64,000 nt of DNA from positions 69,501 to 133,500 of the forward strand of contig NZ_JBFCVL010000001.1 of NCBI RefSeq assembly GCF_040712075.1, read 5' to 3'. The translations under genes and the position numbers were made by a program. This DNA is from Fodinicurvata sp. EGI_FJ10296. GTDB lineage: Bacteria > Pseudomonadota > Alphaproteobacteria > DSM-16000 > Inquilinaceae. Below the pieces are notes generated by a model. It had not been told where the DNA came from and did not search any database. It was given only the letters and a program-made list of their open reading frames with translations. Shown here piece after piece: positions 34,351 through 44,023 of this stretch. How positions within the stretch are numbered: the first letter of the stretch is position 1; every line of letters begins with the position of its first letter.

Positions 34351-35757
34351 TCAGCCATAAGCCGGTGGCACCCCCAGAACGGTATCGGCGCGGCCGAGCA
34401 GCCCTTCGATCGATTGCGCGACCGCCAGCAGCCGCGGCTCGCTCCAGGCCCGGCCCAGCAATTGAAGACCGATCGGCATATCGGCACCATCCTTGCCGAC
34501 CGGCATGGTGACGGCGGCCAGTGTCATCAGATTGCCGATGGCGGTGTTGCGCAGCGCCAGCATATTCGCCCTGGGGTATGCCCCTTCTTCGGCCAGACTG
34601 TCGACAGTCGGCGGCGTCGACGCCACCGTCGGCGTCAGGACGGCATCGACATCGGCGATCGCCGCGTCGGCATCTCTTGCCATCGAGTTGAGAATTTCGC
34701 GACGCCGGACATACTCCCATGACGACACCTGGTCGGCCCCGTCGACCCGATGGCGCACGTTCGGATCGAGGATGTCGAGCCATTCCGGCAGATGGCCGCG
34801 CAGAAAGGCGGCCAGTTCGCAGGCCGACAGGGCGCCCAGCTTGAACATGTCGAACGCTTCGTCGCAGCGTGGCAGGTCAAGCGTCACGATACGCGCGCCG
34901 GCCTGCTCCAGGCGTCCGATCGCCGCCCGGACCCCCTCTGCGACGCCGGGGCTGCAATCGTCGAAGAAGTATTGCTCCGGAACGCCCAGGCGCAGATCCG
35001 AAATCAGCGGCGGCGACATGACAGACATGGAGCGCGGCGACAATGCGCCATCGATGGCGTCATAGGCGAAGGCCAGATCGTCCACGCTGCGCGCCAGCAG
35101 ACCGGGCGTATCGAGGGTGCTGGACAACGGCACGATGCCGGCTGTCGACCAGCGCCCGCTTGTGGTCTTGAGTCCGGCGACGCCGGTCATCGACGCCGGG
35201 ACCCGGACCGAGCCGGCGGTATCGGTGCCGAAGGCCAGCATGGCCGATCCTTCAATCAGCGAAACGCCGGCGCCCGCACTCGATCCTCCGGGAACGCGGT
35301 GTTGCTCGCCGTCCCAGGGGTTGCGCGGCGTGCCCCAATGCGAATTCGTGCCCAGGCCACCGAAGGCGAATTCCACCGAATGGGTCTTGCCGGTGATCGG
35401 CGCCATCTGCTGCAGGACGGCCATGACCATCGGTCCCGCCTGCTCCCAATCTGCCGGTAATTGCCGCGACGACCCGGCATAGATCGGCATGCCGGGCACG
35501 CCGAAAATGTCCTTGATCGAGATCGGCACGCCCATCAGCGGTCCGGCGTCGCGGCCGTTGGCGATCATCCGGTCGACGATATCGGCCGTCTCCGCCGCGC
35601 GGTCGCCGTCCCATGTCTTGTAGGTGTTGTTCGCCCGATGGTGCGACTTGTAAGCGCTCGTCGCCTCGGCCATCAGGGCCGTCGCCGAGACCCGTCCGTC
35701 GCGAAGCGCGGCGGCTGTCTGGCGCAGGGTCGAACCTGGAATCGAGAAATCGGTCAT
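34351..35757 (-). CDS. amidase-signature enzyme
   Basis: 468-residue amidase-signature hydrolase. The Ser-cisSer-Lys triad is visible in VPISIKDIFGVPG (Lys), PGGSSAGAGVSL (cis-Ser) and GTDTAGSVRVPA (nucleophile Ser). FAFGGLGTNSHWGTPRNPWD and MTGVAGLKTTSGRW are further family landmarks. Acts on an unknown amide in the cytosol. ATG 35757 (MTDFSIPGS) is the natural start; the longer frame overlaps the spacer. An AT-rich gap of about 135 bases follows. Confidence 0.9.
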   Translation of the reverse strand: MTDFSIPGSTLRQTAAALRDGRVSATALMAEATSAYKSHHRANNTYKTWDGDRAAETADIVDRMIANGRDAGPLMGVPISIKDIFGVPGMPIYAGSSRQLPADWEQAGPMVMAVLQQMAPITGKTHSVEFAFGGLGTNSHWGTPRNPWDGEQHRVPGGSSAGAGVSLIEGSAMLAFGTDTAGSVRVPASMTGVAGLKTTSGRWSTAGIVPLSSTLDTPGLLARSVDDLAFAYDAIDGALSPRSMSVMSPPLISDLRLGVPEQYFFDDCSPGVAEGVRAAIGRLEQAGARIVTLDLPRCDEAFDMFKLGALSACELAAFLRGHLPEWLDILDPNVRHRVDGADQVSSWEYVRRREILNSMARDADAAIADVDAVLTPTVASTPPTVDSLAEEGAYPRANMLALRNTAIGNLMTLAAVTMPVGKDGADMPIGLQLLGRAWSEPRLLAVAQSIEGLLGRADTVLGVPPAYG

Positions 35758-35899
35758 CGCGCGTGTCCCGCTGTTATTGATGAGTTGCTGCCCGAAAGGG
35801 GTAAGCTCGGTGGGGAGTGGCAGAAGATCGCACGGCATCTGTAGCCGAGAATCGATCCGGCCGAAAGAAGCCGCCCGCCAGGAAGTGCCGGTGACTGGA

Positions 35900-38317
35900 C
35901 TATACGACCCTCAGCCGCCGATAGGGGCGGCCGCGCGTAAACGAGGTCGCAGCATCGGCAATCGAATCGGCGTCGATGCCGTAATAGCGATAGAGTTCCG
36001 ATACCGAGCCGGTCTGGCCGAAATGCTCCACGCCCAGCGGTTTGACACGATGGCCGCAGACGCCGCCCAGCCAGCCGAGCGTCGTGGGGTGGCCGTCGAT
36101 GACGGTGACGATACCGGCATCCAGCGGCACATCGGCCATCAGCCGTTCCGCCGGCGAGATCGCTTCGGCGTCGCCACGGCGCCGGGCCCGTTCGGCGGCG
36201 TGCCAGCCAGCGGTCAGCCGATCGGCCGAGGTCACAGCCAGCAGTCCGACGCCGCGCCGGGCTTCCGCCAGCATGGCCACCGCCGTGATCGCTTCGGAAA
36301 CGATGGCGCCGGCATAGGCGATCACGACCTCGCAACCCGGCCCCGGCGGCTTGAGCCAGTAGCCGCCCTCGATGATCCCGCGCTTCAGATCGTCGGTCAT
36401 GCTGCGCACCGGCTGTTCGATGACGCGGGTCGACAGGCGCAGATAGACGGAGCCGCCGGTCTCGTCGCGCAACCAGCTGGTTTCGTACTGGCCCCCACCC
36501 TCGCTGCCGCCGTCCTCGCTCGCGCTCGCATCGCGCTGCATATAGTCGAAGCCCCACCCCATGATGACGGCCAGTTCGTCGACGAAGGCCGGTTCGAAAG
36601 CCGCCAACCCGTCCTGCGCCATGCCGATCAACGGTGTGGAAATCGACTGGTGCGCCCCGCCCTCGGCGGCCAGCGATATGCCCGACGGCGTCGCCACCAG
36701 CATGAAGCGCGCATCCTGATAGCAGGCATAGTTCAGCGCATCGAGACCGCGCTGGATGAACGGGTCATAGAGCGTCCCGATCGGCAGCAGCCGCTGCCCG
36801 AACAGGCTGTGTGACAGTCCCATCGCGGCCAGCGCCAGGAACAGATTGTTCTCCGCGATGCCCAGTTCCAGATGCTGGCCCTTGGGACCCATCGACCATT
36901 TCTGCGTCGAGGCGATGCCCTGTTCGCGGAAGATATCAGCAACCGTATCGCGGTCGTAAAGGCCGCGCCGGTTCACCCATGGCCCCAGATTGGTGGACAC
37001 GGTCACATCGGGCGAGGTGGTGATGATGCGAGCGGCCAGATCGTCGTCGGATCGGGCGATCTCGTTCAGCACGCGCCCGAACCCGTCCTGGGTCGACATC
37101 TCCCGCCCCGCGCGGAACGAAAGCTGCGTCGGCACGGCGATCCGCTGGGCCCGGAAACGGCGCGGCCCCTCTGCATCGAAAGGCACGCGGGCGAGGAAGT
37201 CCTGCACCGCTTCGGGGTTGTTCACCCCCTCCATCGGCTCCCATTCATGGCCCTGGCGGATGGCATGGGCTGCCCGCAATTCGGCCATCTGATCGTCGGT
37301 CAGCAGTCCGGCGTGATTGTCCTTGTGCCCGGCCAGCGGCAAGCCGAAACCCTTGATGGTATAGGCGATGAAGCAGACCGGCCGGTCATGGTCGATCGAC
37401 GCGAACGCTTCCCGCAGGGTCTCGCGGTCATGACCGGCCAGGTTGGTCATTAGCGCGCCCAGTTCGGTATCGGACATTGCTCCGATCCGGTCCAGAAGCG
37501 CCGGCTCGCCACTCAGGTCCTGGCCCAGCCGCTCGCGCCAGGCCGCTCCGCCGCGAAAGGTCAGCGCAGAATAGACGGCATTGGGACAGGCGTCGATCCA
37601 GTCGCGCAAGGCGTCGCCGCCCGGTTCGGCAAAGGCGGCCTCCAGCTTTCGGCCGTATTTCAGTATCCGCAGATCCCAGCCCAGCCCCTGAAACATCTCC
37701 GCGAATCGGGCATGCAGCCCCTCGCGGATGACGCCATCCAGGCTGTGCCGGTTGTAGTCGATAATCCACCAGGTGTTGCGCAGCCGATGCTTATAGCCCT
37801 CGAACAGCGCCTCGAAGATGTTGCCCTCGTCCAGTTCGGCATCCCCGACCAGCGCCACCATCCGCCCCTCACGGGTGTCGGGGCCGCGCCAGTCATGGGC
37901 GGCCAGATAGTCCTGGACCAGGCTGGCAAAGCAGGTCACCGCTGCCCCGAGGCCTACCGAACCTGTGGAAAAATCGACGTCATCGGTATCCTTGGTCCGG
38001 CTGGGATAGCTTTGAGCACCACCGAAGCCGCGGAAATCGCGCAGCTTTTCGATCGACTGATTGCCCAGCAGATACTGAATGGCGTGGAAGACCGGCGAGG
38101 CGTGCGGCTTGACCGCCACCCGGTCGGCCGGTCGCAATATGTCGAAATACAGTGTCGACAGGATGGTCGCCGACGACGCGCTGGACGCCTGATGGCCACC
38201 GACCTTCACCCCGTCCGGATTGGGCCGGATGCGGTTGGCGTGATGAATCATCCATGTCGACAGCCAGAGCACCTTGCGCTCCAGGTCGTCGACCACCGCC
38301 GTCCGATTGCTGTCCAT
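35900..38317 (-). CDS. transketolase-like / homodimeric 2-oxoacid dehydrogenase E1-like TPP enzyme
   Basis: 805 residues. The N-terminal TPP domain has VGGHQASSASSATILSTLY and VGDAELDEGNIFEALFEGY followed by IIDYNRHSLDG, the GDG-type cofactor motif. A central pyrimidine-binding domain (LELGIAENNLFLALAAMGLS) holds the catalytic Glu, and a C-terminal transketolase domain ends YYGIDADSIADAA. The organisation matches AceE/MdeB-like E1 proteins and transketolases, not DXS. No E2 or E3 gene is nearby, so the acceptor is unknown. ATG 38317 follows AGGGGG. The gene is isolated between the amidase and ycjF. Confidence 0.85.
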   Translation of the reverse strand: MDSNRTAVVDDLERKVLWLSTWMIHHANRIRPNPDGVKVGGHQASSASSATILSTLYFDILRPADRVAVKPHASPVFHAIQYLLGNQSIEKLRDFRGFGGAQSYPSRTKDTDDVDFSTGSVGLGAAVTCFASLVQDYLAAHDWRGPDTREGRMVALVGDAELDEGNIFEALFEGYKHRLRNTWWIIDYNRHSLDGVIREGLHARFAEMFQGLGWDLRILKYGRKLEAAFAEPGGDALRDWIDACPNAVYSALTFRGGAAWRERLGQDLSGEPALLDRIGAMSDTELGALMTNLAGHDRETLREAFASIDHDRPVCFIAYTIKGFGLPLAGHKDNHAGLLTDDQMAELRAAHAIRQGHEWEPMEGVNNPEAVQDFLARVPFDAEGPRRFRAQRIAVPTQLSFRAGREMSTQDGFGRVLNEIARSDDDLAARIITTSPDVTVSTNLGPWVNRRGLYDRDTVADIFREQGIASTQKWSMGPKGQHLELGIAENNLFLALAAMGLSHSLFGQRLLPIGTLYDPFIQRGLDALNYACYQDARFMLVATPSGISLAAEGGAHQSISTPLIGMAQDGLAAFEPAFVDELAVIMGWGFDYMQRDASASEDGGSEGGGQYETSWLRDETGGSVYLRLSTRVIEQPVRSMTDDLKRGIIEGGYWLKPPGPGCEVVIAYAGAIVSEAITAVAMLAEARRGVGLLAVTSADRLTAGWHAAERARRRGDAEAISPAERLMADVPLDAGIVTVIDGHPTTLGWLGGVCGHRVKPLGVEHFGQTGSVSELYRYYGIDADSIADAATSFTRGRPYRRLRVV

Positions 38318-38405
38318 GAAGCGCCCCCTGGGTTGCCGCCAGACCGCCCGCGCGATCCGTATAACTCTGATCGATACCGAAGCATCAGGCAACACCGCTA
38401 CGCGC

Positions 38406-39542
38406 TCATGTCTTTTCCGTCTGTCCGGCTCCAGTTCTGCTGCCGGTCAGAACCTCGCGCACCACCATGCGTGCCGAGGGGCGGCGGCCGGGGCGCCACG
38501 GCAGCGGGCGGACCTCGTCGGCGATGGCCAGGGTCAGGCGCGCCACCAGAAGCCCGTTCAGAACGCCGACACCGGCACGGCGGGAAAGCTGGGTTGCCAG
38601 GCCAGAGCCGACGAGATCGCCGATCAGATCGTCGGCGGCGTCGATCGCACCGGCGGCGATCACCGTGAAAAAGGCCCGGCGCACCAGCGTCACCGTTCCC
38701 AGCCGGCCGGGCCGGACACCATAGATGGCGGCAATGCGCGATGCCGCCCGCGCCGTCAGCGCGACCGTCGCCATCATGTCCAGCGCCGCGAACGGGCTGA
38801 CGGCCGTGATCACGGCGGCGCGGCGGGCCGTCTCGGCCACCACGCGGCGGGTCCGGCGGTCCAGCGGCGCCAGCACCCGGTCGTCCAGAGCGTCAACCAG
38901 CGCCGCCGCCCCCGCGATCGACACGCGGTCGTCGCGAAAGGCGGCGATCGGCCATTCCATGTCGGGACGGCGGCGATAGAGGTCGATCACCGATCCGCAC
39001 ACGCCTTCGGCCAGGGCGCGGGTATCACCGTGCTTGGCCGCCTGCGCCTGGCGGCGCAACCGGGTGACGGAACCCAGCCTGGACAGTGCCGCCAGATCGC
39101 GCGCCACCATTGCCACCAGCACGACGATCAGAAGCCCGGCGCCAGCCAGCGCCGCGCCCGCCCAGACACCATCGCCGTCGATGAACCGGGTCAGGGCGGC
39201 AGAGGCGAGCGCGCCCAGAACCCCCGTGACGACCAGCCCTACAGCCAGCGCGGTCAGCGAGCGGACGAGGCGTGCCAGCACGCCCGGCCGCTCCGGCCAC
39301 GCCGCAACGTCGTCTGGATCGTCGGCAAAGACGGTGTCGGCCACCGGCGCCACCTTTGCTGCGTCCAGCGTCTCCGGCGCCGCACCGGCCTTTCGCGCTT
39401 GCTCTTCGCGCGCGCGCTCGGCCGCCGCCGCGGTCTCCAGCACATCGGCATCGGTCTCGATCGTGCGGGGACCGGTATTGGCGGCCCGCCGCCCCGAGTT
39501 GTTCCCGGCGTCGTTCCCGTTGTCGGACCCGGCGCCGCTCAT
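38406..39542 (-). CDS. YcjF/TIGR01620-family DUF697 membrane protein
   Basis: 378 residues: a polar S/D/G-rich N-terminus, two helices around residues 95-145 (LTALAVGLVVTGVLG, AGAALAGAGLLIVVLVAM) and a DUF697-type C-terminal region (AVSPFAALDMMATVALTARA, GAIDAADDLIGDLVGSGLA). Its ATG overlaps the YcjX stop as ATGA, and the two proteins are conserved partners, often stress-induced. Function is unknown; association with GTPases is known for DUF697 domains. Confidence 0.88.
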   Translation of the reverse strand: MSGAGSDNGNDAGNNSGRRAANTGPRTIETDADVLETAAAAERAREEQARKAGAAPETLDAAKVAPVADTVFADDPDDVAAWPERPGVLARLVRSLTALAVGLVVTGVLGALASAALTRFIDGDGVWAGAALAGAGLLIVVLVAMVARDLAALSRLGSVTRLRRQAQAAKHGDTRALAEGVCGSVIDLYRRRPDMEWPIAAFRDDRVSIAGAAALVDALDDRVLAPLDRRTRRVVAETARRAAVITAVSPFAALDMMATVALTARAASRIAAIYGVRPGRLGTVTLVRRAFFTVIAAGAIDAADDLIGDLVGSGLATQLSRRAGVGVLNGLLVARLTLAIADEVRPLPWRPGRRPSARMVVREVLTGSRTGAGQTEKT

Positions 39543-40966
39543 ACCGTCAGATCCCCGACCAGGAAATCGATTGCGCGATCCAGGCGCGTGTGGGGCCAGG
39601 ACGCCCCGACGCCCAGCCCGTCGGGCGGCGCAAAGGCCGCAACGCTGAAATCTCCTTCCGCAGGACGCGTGCCCGGTTCGGGCAGCAGGCCCGGATAATG
39701 CGCGATCGGACGGCCGTCCGACGCCCGCTTGCCACTGACATAGGTCTCGTCGGCCGACCACGGCCCCTTGGGCCGGGCGTCGACCGTCGAGCGCAGCGCC
39801 GCCAGCGTCTGCATGGCCATGCCTGCGCCGGAAAAGGCGACCCGCCGGCGCGCTTCGGCCATCACATGCTCGAAATTGGCCTGCAGCCGCGGATGCTGGT
39901 CAGAGGGCACATGGTCGGCCTTGGTCGCCGCGAACAGCACCCGGTCGATCCGGGGCGACAACCAGCGCGGCATCCAGCCCGACCCCAGCTTCAGGGTTTC
40001 CAGCACCGGCATCAGGGCGGCGACCGCGCCTTCCGGCCCGTCCGCTCGCTGCAGATGCGACAGCAGGTCGAACAGCACGACCTGCCGGTCCAGCCGGGCA
40101 AAGTGGTCGCGGAAAAAGGGCCGGACGACACGATCGACATAGCTGTCGTAGCGATCGGCGAGCAACCGGCGCGTCGTGTTGCGACGGCCGCGCCCCCCAT
40201 CCCCCATCAGGCCGTCGCCCATCATCCCGCCAGACCTGTCGCCGGGCGGGACTGGCGAGAAGGTCATCAGCGGCGATCCTTCCAGATCGCCCGGCATCAG
40301 GAAACGCCCCGGCTGCAGGCGGTCCGGCCCGCCCCCTTCGCGACGGACGGCGTCGAGCCACGCCGTATACAGCCGGGCCAGTTCAATCGCCCAGCGTTCC
40401 GCCTCGGCTGCCGGCAGACGCGGATCGTCCAGCGGCGCCCCGGAAACAGCATCGAGCCAGGCGTCGGCCTCCGGCAGTCGGCGGCGGTCGCGCTCGACAC
40501 GGGCGACCATACGCTCGGACCATTGGGCGAATGATAGCGACATCAGCTCCAGATCCAGCAGCCACTCGCCGGGATAGTCAAAGACATCGATATGCAGGAC
40601 CCGATCGCCCAGGCGCGCCGCCAACCCCTCGGGCGTATAGCGGACCGACACGCGCAGTTCGGCGACCCGGCGCGTGCTTTCCGGCCATTCCGGCGGATTG
40701 CCGACACTGCCGGTGAGCCGGGCCACCGCATCTTCATAGGGAAACCGAGGGATGTTCTGGCGCGGCTGGGGCCGCAGCACCGCCGCCTTGTAGCGGCCCG
40801 CGGAAACCGGACCGAATGCTGTCAGCCGGTCCGGATGCAGCAATGCGTGCACAAGCGCCGTGACGAAAACCGTCTTGCCCGCCCGGCTGAGCCCGGTGAC
40901 CCCCAGCCGCACCCGCCTTTCGACCAGGGCGCGGCTTCGGTCCATGACCGTATCGATCAGATCCAT
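39539..40966 (-). CDS. YcjX-family P-loop GTPase-like protein
   Basis: 475 residues with the family's unusual P-loop GVTGLSRAGKT (23-33), then FVTALVHALLHPDRLTAFG, a Walker-B-like HIDVFDYPGEWLLDL, FARLDRQVVLFDLL, and VLFAATKADHVP, which serves as an NKxD-like base-recognition loop. It carries a short Met/Gly insert (MMGDGLMGDGG) not needed for the fold. Role unknown; YcjX crystal structures show GTP binding. It heads the ycjX-ycjF pair. Confidence 0.9.
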   Translation of the reverse strand: MDLIDTVMDRSRALVERRVRLGVTGLSRAGKTVFVTALVHALLHPDRLTAFGPVSAGRYKAAVLRPQPRQNIPRFPYEDAVARLTGSVGNPPEWPESTRRVAELRVSVRYTPEGLAARLGDRVLHIDVFDYPGEWLLDLELMSLSFAQWSERMVARVERDRRRLPEADAWLDAVSGAPLDDPRLPAAEAERWAIELARLYTAWLDAVRREGGGPDRLQPGRFLMPGDLEGSPLMTFSPVPPGDRSGGMMGDGLMGDGGRGRRNTTRRLLADRYDSYVDRVVRPFFRDHFARLDRQVVLFDLLSHLQRADGPEGAVAALMPVLETLKLGSGWMPRWLSPRIDRVLFAATKADHVPSDQHPRLQANFEHVMAEARRRVAFSGAGMAMQTLAALRSTVDARPKGPWSADETYVSGKRASDGRPIAHYPGLLPEPGTRPAEGDFSVAAFAPPDGLGVGASWPHTRLDRAIDFLVGDLTV

Positions 40967-41091
40967 GACGCCGTTCTACAACGCCTGACGCAGTATCGCC
41001 AAGCGGGCCGACGCCCACGCGCACTTTGCGCATTCATCGAAACCACGCGTGACGCCGCCGCCGCTTGTCGCTAGGATGCGGCGACCATTGA

Positions 41092-41316
41092 ATGTCAAAC
41101 GGGGGACGAGCCTTGGAAGATCCGCGTATGGACCCGCGCCGCGAGCTGGCGAGCGCCGCCGGCCTTCTTGCTCTGGGGGTCGTGCTGATCCTCCTGCTGG
41201 GCGCGCCGCGCTTCCCCGGCATGGACTGGATCGGCAGTTCCCTGACGTTTCTTGTCGGACTTGCCGTTGTGCCGCTGATCAGTCTGGCCCTCGACATGCT
41301 CATGAACCGGTCGTAA
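41092..41316 (+). CDS. 74-residue membrane protein, two helices
   Basis: Two hydrophobic segments (AAGLLALGVVLILLLGA and SSLTFLVGLAVVPLISLAL) separated by a short PRFPGMDW loop. ATG 41092, TTG 41113 behind GGGGACGAG, and ATG 41128 are all possible starts. It lies 47 bases before the metallo-beta-lactamase-fold gene in the same direction. No family recognised. Confidence 0.55.
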   Translation: MSNGGRALEDPRMDPRRELASAAGLLALGVVLILLLGAPRFPGMDWIGSSLTFLVGLAVVPLISLALDMLMNRS

Positions 41317-41363
41317 CGGCCGGACGCCGGGCACCCACACGAATTCCCGCCCACGGATAACCC

Positions 41364-42281
41364 ATGGAATTGACCCTGCTCGGCACCGGGTGTCCGGTGG
41401 TCAGCACCACCCGGTACGGCCCGGCCCAACTGGTCCGTCATGCCGGCCGCTCGCTGTTGATCGATTGCGGCAGCGGCGTGACCCAACGGCTGGTCGCCGC
41501 CGGCTGCCCCGGCCGCGACCTCGACGCCATCGTCCTGACCCACCTGCATTCCGACCATCTGGTCGATCTGTATCAGTTGATCATTTCGTCCTGGCACCAG
41601 GGCCGCGAACGGCCGCAGCGCATTTTCGGCCCAGCCGGAACGCGCGCCCATGTCGAGGGGCTGATGGCGCTGTGGGCACCGGAACGCCAACTGCGCATCA
41701 CCCACGAACAGCGCCCGTCAACCGCCGCGCTCGATATCGAAGTCACGGAGATCGACGCCGACTGGACCATGCACTGGGCCACGGACTGGGCCACGGACTG
41801 GGACAGCCTGACCGTCTCGGCCATACCCGTCGACCATCGCCCGGTGTCGCCGGCCTTTGGGTTTGCCTTTGCCGCCGATGACCGACGCATCGTCTTTTCC
41901 GGCGATACGCGCCCGTGCGCGGCCCTTGAAAAGGCCGCTTCCGGCGCCGACCTGCTATTGCACGAGGTATTCGTTCACCGGGAAATGCCGGTGATCGAAG
42001 GCGTCCGATCGGCGGAGACCGTGGCCAGCGTTGCCGGCTATCACACTCTTTCCACACAAGTCGGGGAACTTGCGGCTCGCGCAGGGGTTGGTTGTCTGGC
42101 ACTAACGCATTTCGTGCCGCCAGGCTGCGACCGCGAGGCACTGCTGGCAGAGATCGGGGCGGATTTCACCGGGCCGATCATCATCGGCGAGGACCTGATG
42201 ACCTTCGATCTGCATCGCCGGATGCTCTGCTATGGCAATGCGCGGCTGACATTGCCTTTGGCCGACACCGTACGGCCCTGA
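41364..42281 (+). CDS. metallo-beta-lactamase-fold hydrolase (RNase Z/arylsulfatase-like)
   Basis: 305 residues. Metal-binding motif VLTHLHSDHLVDL, the GTGCPVVSTTRYGP opening strand, PVDHRP, FSGDTRPC with the bridging Asp, LLHEVF and the terminal LTHFVPP give a complete two-metal site. The LLGTGCPxxxxxRxGP start is typical of RNase Z-related enzymes, but tRNase function is not assured. A 12-base duplication produces WATDWATDW near residue 135. ATG 41364 begins the conserved strand directly. Confidence 0.88.
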   Translation: MELTLLGTGCPVVSTTRYGPAQLVRHAGRSLLIDCGSGVTQRLVAAGCPGRDLDAIVLTHLHSDHLVDLYQLIISSWHQGRERPQRIFGPAGTRAHVEGLMALWAPERQLRITHEQRPSTAALDIEVTEIDADWTMHWATDWATDWDSLTVSAIPVDHRPVSPAFGFAFAADDRRIVFSGDTRPCAALEKAASGADLLLHEVFVHREMPVIEGVRSAETVASVAGYHTLSTQVGELAARAGVGCLALTHFVPPGCDREALLAEIGADFTGPIIIGEDLMTFDLHRRMLCYGNARLTLPLADTVRP

Positions 42282-42390
42282 GCTATGAAAGCGGCACACG
42301 GCTGATCGGCACCGGCGCCGCTTGACTAACGTGCTGCGCTGCAGCATTTGTAATGGTATAAACGCAGGGAGCATGCAAAGAGCAACGATC

Positions 42391-42921
42391 ATGACGAAAT
42401 ATACGACCCGATACGATCCCCCCGATATCTTCGAAGCACTGGACGCCGCCGAAGGGCTGACCGACGATGCGGCTGAGCAGGCCGAAATCGCGGCATCGCT
42501 GCTGGGTGTCTCTGTTGACGATGCCAGGGCTGCCATCGACAAACGCGCCGAAGCCGTTGAGGCCCGCCGTGCGCGGATGGAACGGATCGCAACTTCGGCG
42601 TCGCGCCAGCGCGCACCGGCTACCGGTAATGGCGCCTATGCCTCGTCGCCGGACATGACCCCGCCCGACATGAGCTGGTATCACGGTTTCAAGGCCCCCC
42701 AGCATGGCGGCAGCGGCGAGAATGGCCATCCGCTCGACAATCGCGGGATGGACCAGCACCGGCCCAGCCACGGGCGCAGGGCCCAGTCGTCGACACCGGA
42801 AGTCGTTGTCGTCCGCAAGGGCAAACCACGTTCGACCGCCACGCCGCACGACGCAGCCCGACCTGCCAGCGCCCGCAGACCTTCGCTCGAAGGCAAGCTG
42901 CGCCTCAACCTGAACAATTGA
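42391..42921 (+). CDS. hypothetical polar protein
   Basis: 176 residues. The first 75 are helical and acidic (DIFEALDAAEGLTDDAAEQAEIAASLLGVSVDDARAAIDKRAEA) and could form a small helical domain. The rest is low-complexity, rich in Pro, Ser, Arg and His, probably disordered, ending EGKLRLNLNN. ATG 42391 follows AGAGCAACGATC; ATG 42373 is possible. No family recognised. Convergent with the TauE gene. Confidence 0.6.
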   Translation: MTKYTTRYDPPDIFEALDAAEGLTDDAAEQAEIAASLLGVSVDDARAAIDKRAEAVEARRARMERIATSASRQRAPATGNGAYASSPDMTPPDMSWYHGFKAPQHGGSGENGHPLDNRGMDQHRPSHGRRAQSSTPEVVVVRKGKPRSTATPHDAARPASARRPSLEGKLRLNLNN

Positions 42922-42951
42922 GGCGCAACGCTTCCACCGCTCCCGTTGTTG

Positions 42952-43791
42952 CTACATCATCGCGTTCGCGACGTCGTACCACATCCTGAGCGCCGTCAGG
43001 CCGAGGAAGATGGCGAATGCGGCCTGCAGGCGGCCCGGCGCCATGGTGTGGGCCAGCTTGGCGCCGTAGGGCGCGAGCAGCATGGTCGTCGGGACGATCA
43101 GCGCAACGCCGATCAGATTGATGTAGCCGACCGTGAACGGCGGTCGGCCATCCGCCCCCAGACCGCTGATCAGGAATCCGGTCGCGCCGGGAATGGCGAT
43201 GATCACGCCGATGGCGGCGGCCGTTCCGACGGCCCGGCGGATCGGCCAGGAATAGGCGGTCAGGATCGGAACGCTGAGCGTTCCGCCGCCGATACCCATC
43301 ATGGTCGAGATCATACCGATAAAAGCCGCAATGGCACCGCGCGCCGGCTGCCCGGGCAGCGCCTCGCCCGCGCGCCAGCCCTTGTCCCCGCGCAGCATAT
43401 TGGCTGAGACCAGGATCGCGATGGTCGCGAAGATCGCCGACAGCACCAGGCCTGACACCAGCGAGGCGACGAACGCGCCGACGACGACGCCGCCCAGCAG
43501 CGGCGGCCCCCACTGCTTCAGCAGCGGCACGTCGACAGAACCGCGCTTGTAGTGGGAGCGCGCGGAGATGATCGATGTCGGAATGATGATCGCCAGAGAC
43601 GTGCCGACGGCAACGTGCATGCGGATCAGCTCGTCGATGTTGACAGCCGTGAGCACGATATAAAGCGCCGGCACGATCACGATTCCGCCGCCGACGCCGA
43701 GCAAACCGGCGATCAGACCTGCGAATGCACCGACGGTGACCATCGCCAGCGCCCATAGAACAAGGGTAGTCGGATCTTCGATACCAAACAC
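42952..43791 (-). CDS. TauE/SafE-family sulfite/anion exporter
   Basis: 279 residues in about eight helices, with the duplicated glycine signatures GLIAGLLGVGGGIVIVPALY and ISTMMGIGGGTLSVPILTAYSWPIRRAVGTAA. The family moves sulfite, sulfoacetate or related sulfur oxyanions outward. GTG 43791 (VFGIEDPTTL) starts just before the first helix; the upstream open frame is Arg-rich and unconvincing. Divergent from the GGT gene. Confidence 0.9.
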   Translation of the reverse strand: MFGIEDPTTLVLWALAMVTVGAFAGLIAGLLGVGGGIVIVPALYIVLTAVNIDELIRMHVAVGTSLAIIIPTSIISARSHYKRGSVDVPLLKQWGPPLLGGVVVGAFVASLVSGLVLSAIFATIAILVSANMLRGDKGWRAGEALPGQPARGAIAAFIGMISTMMGIGGGTLSVPILTAYSWPIRRAVGTAAAIGVIIAIPGATGFLISGLGADGRPPFTVGYINLIGVALIVPTTMLLAPYGAKLAHTMAPGRLQAAFAIFLGLTALRMWYDVANAMM

Positions 43792-44023
43792 GAATTGGGT
43801 TTCCCGAATTTCTTGCGGTGACCGACGGGCGAATGCCGACCGGCGAGGACGAGGTGCGACCGCTATGCCCGTGCCTATGTCCGTCGCCGAGCCCGTCGCT
43901 ATGGATGATGGCCGACACGCTACATTGCGCATCAGCCGCCTTAAAGCTAAAACATACCTTCATCCTCAGCCGACGTCCTCCTCCTCTCCGCCACGGAGTC
44001 GATCGGACCGAGGTGAACTCGAA

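Noticed and set aside
41775-41806. duplicated TGGGCCACGGAC in the beta-lactamase-fold gene considered as damage
   Set aside because: The duplication is in frame, adds only WATD, and leaves all metal ligands intact.
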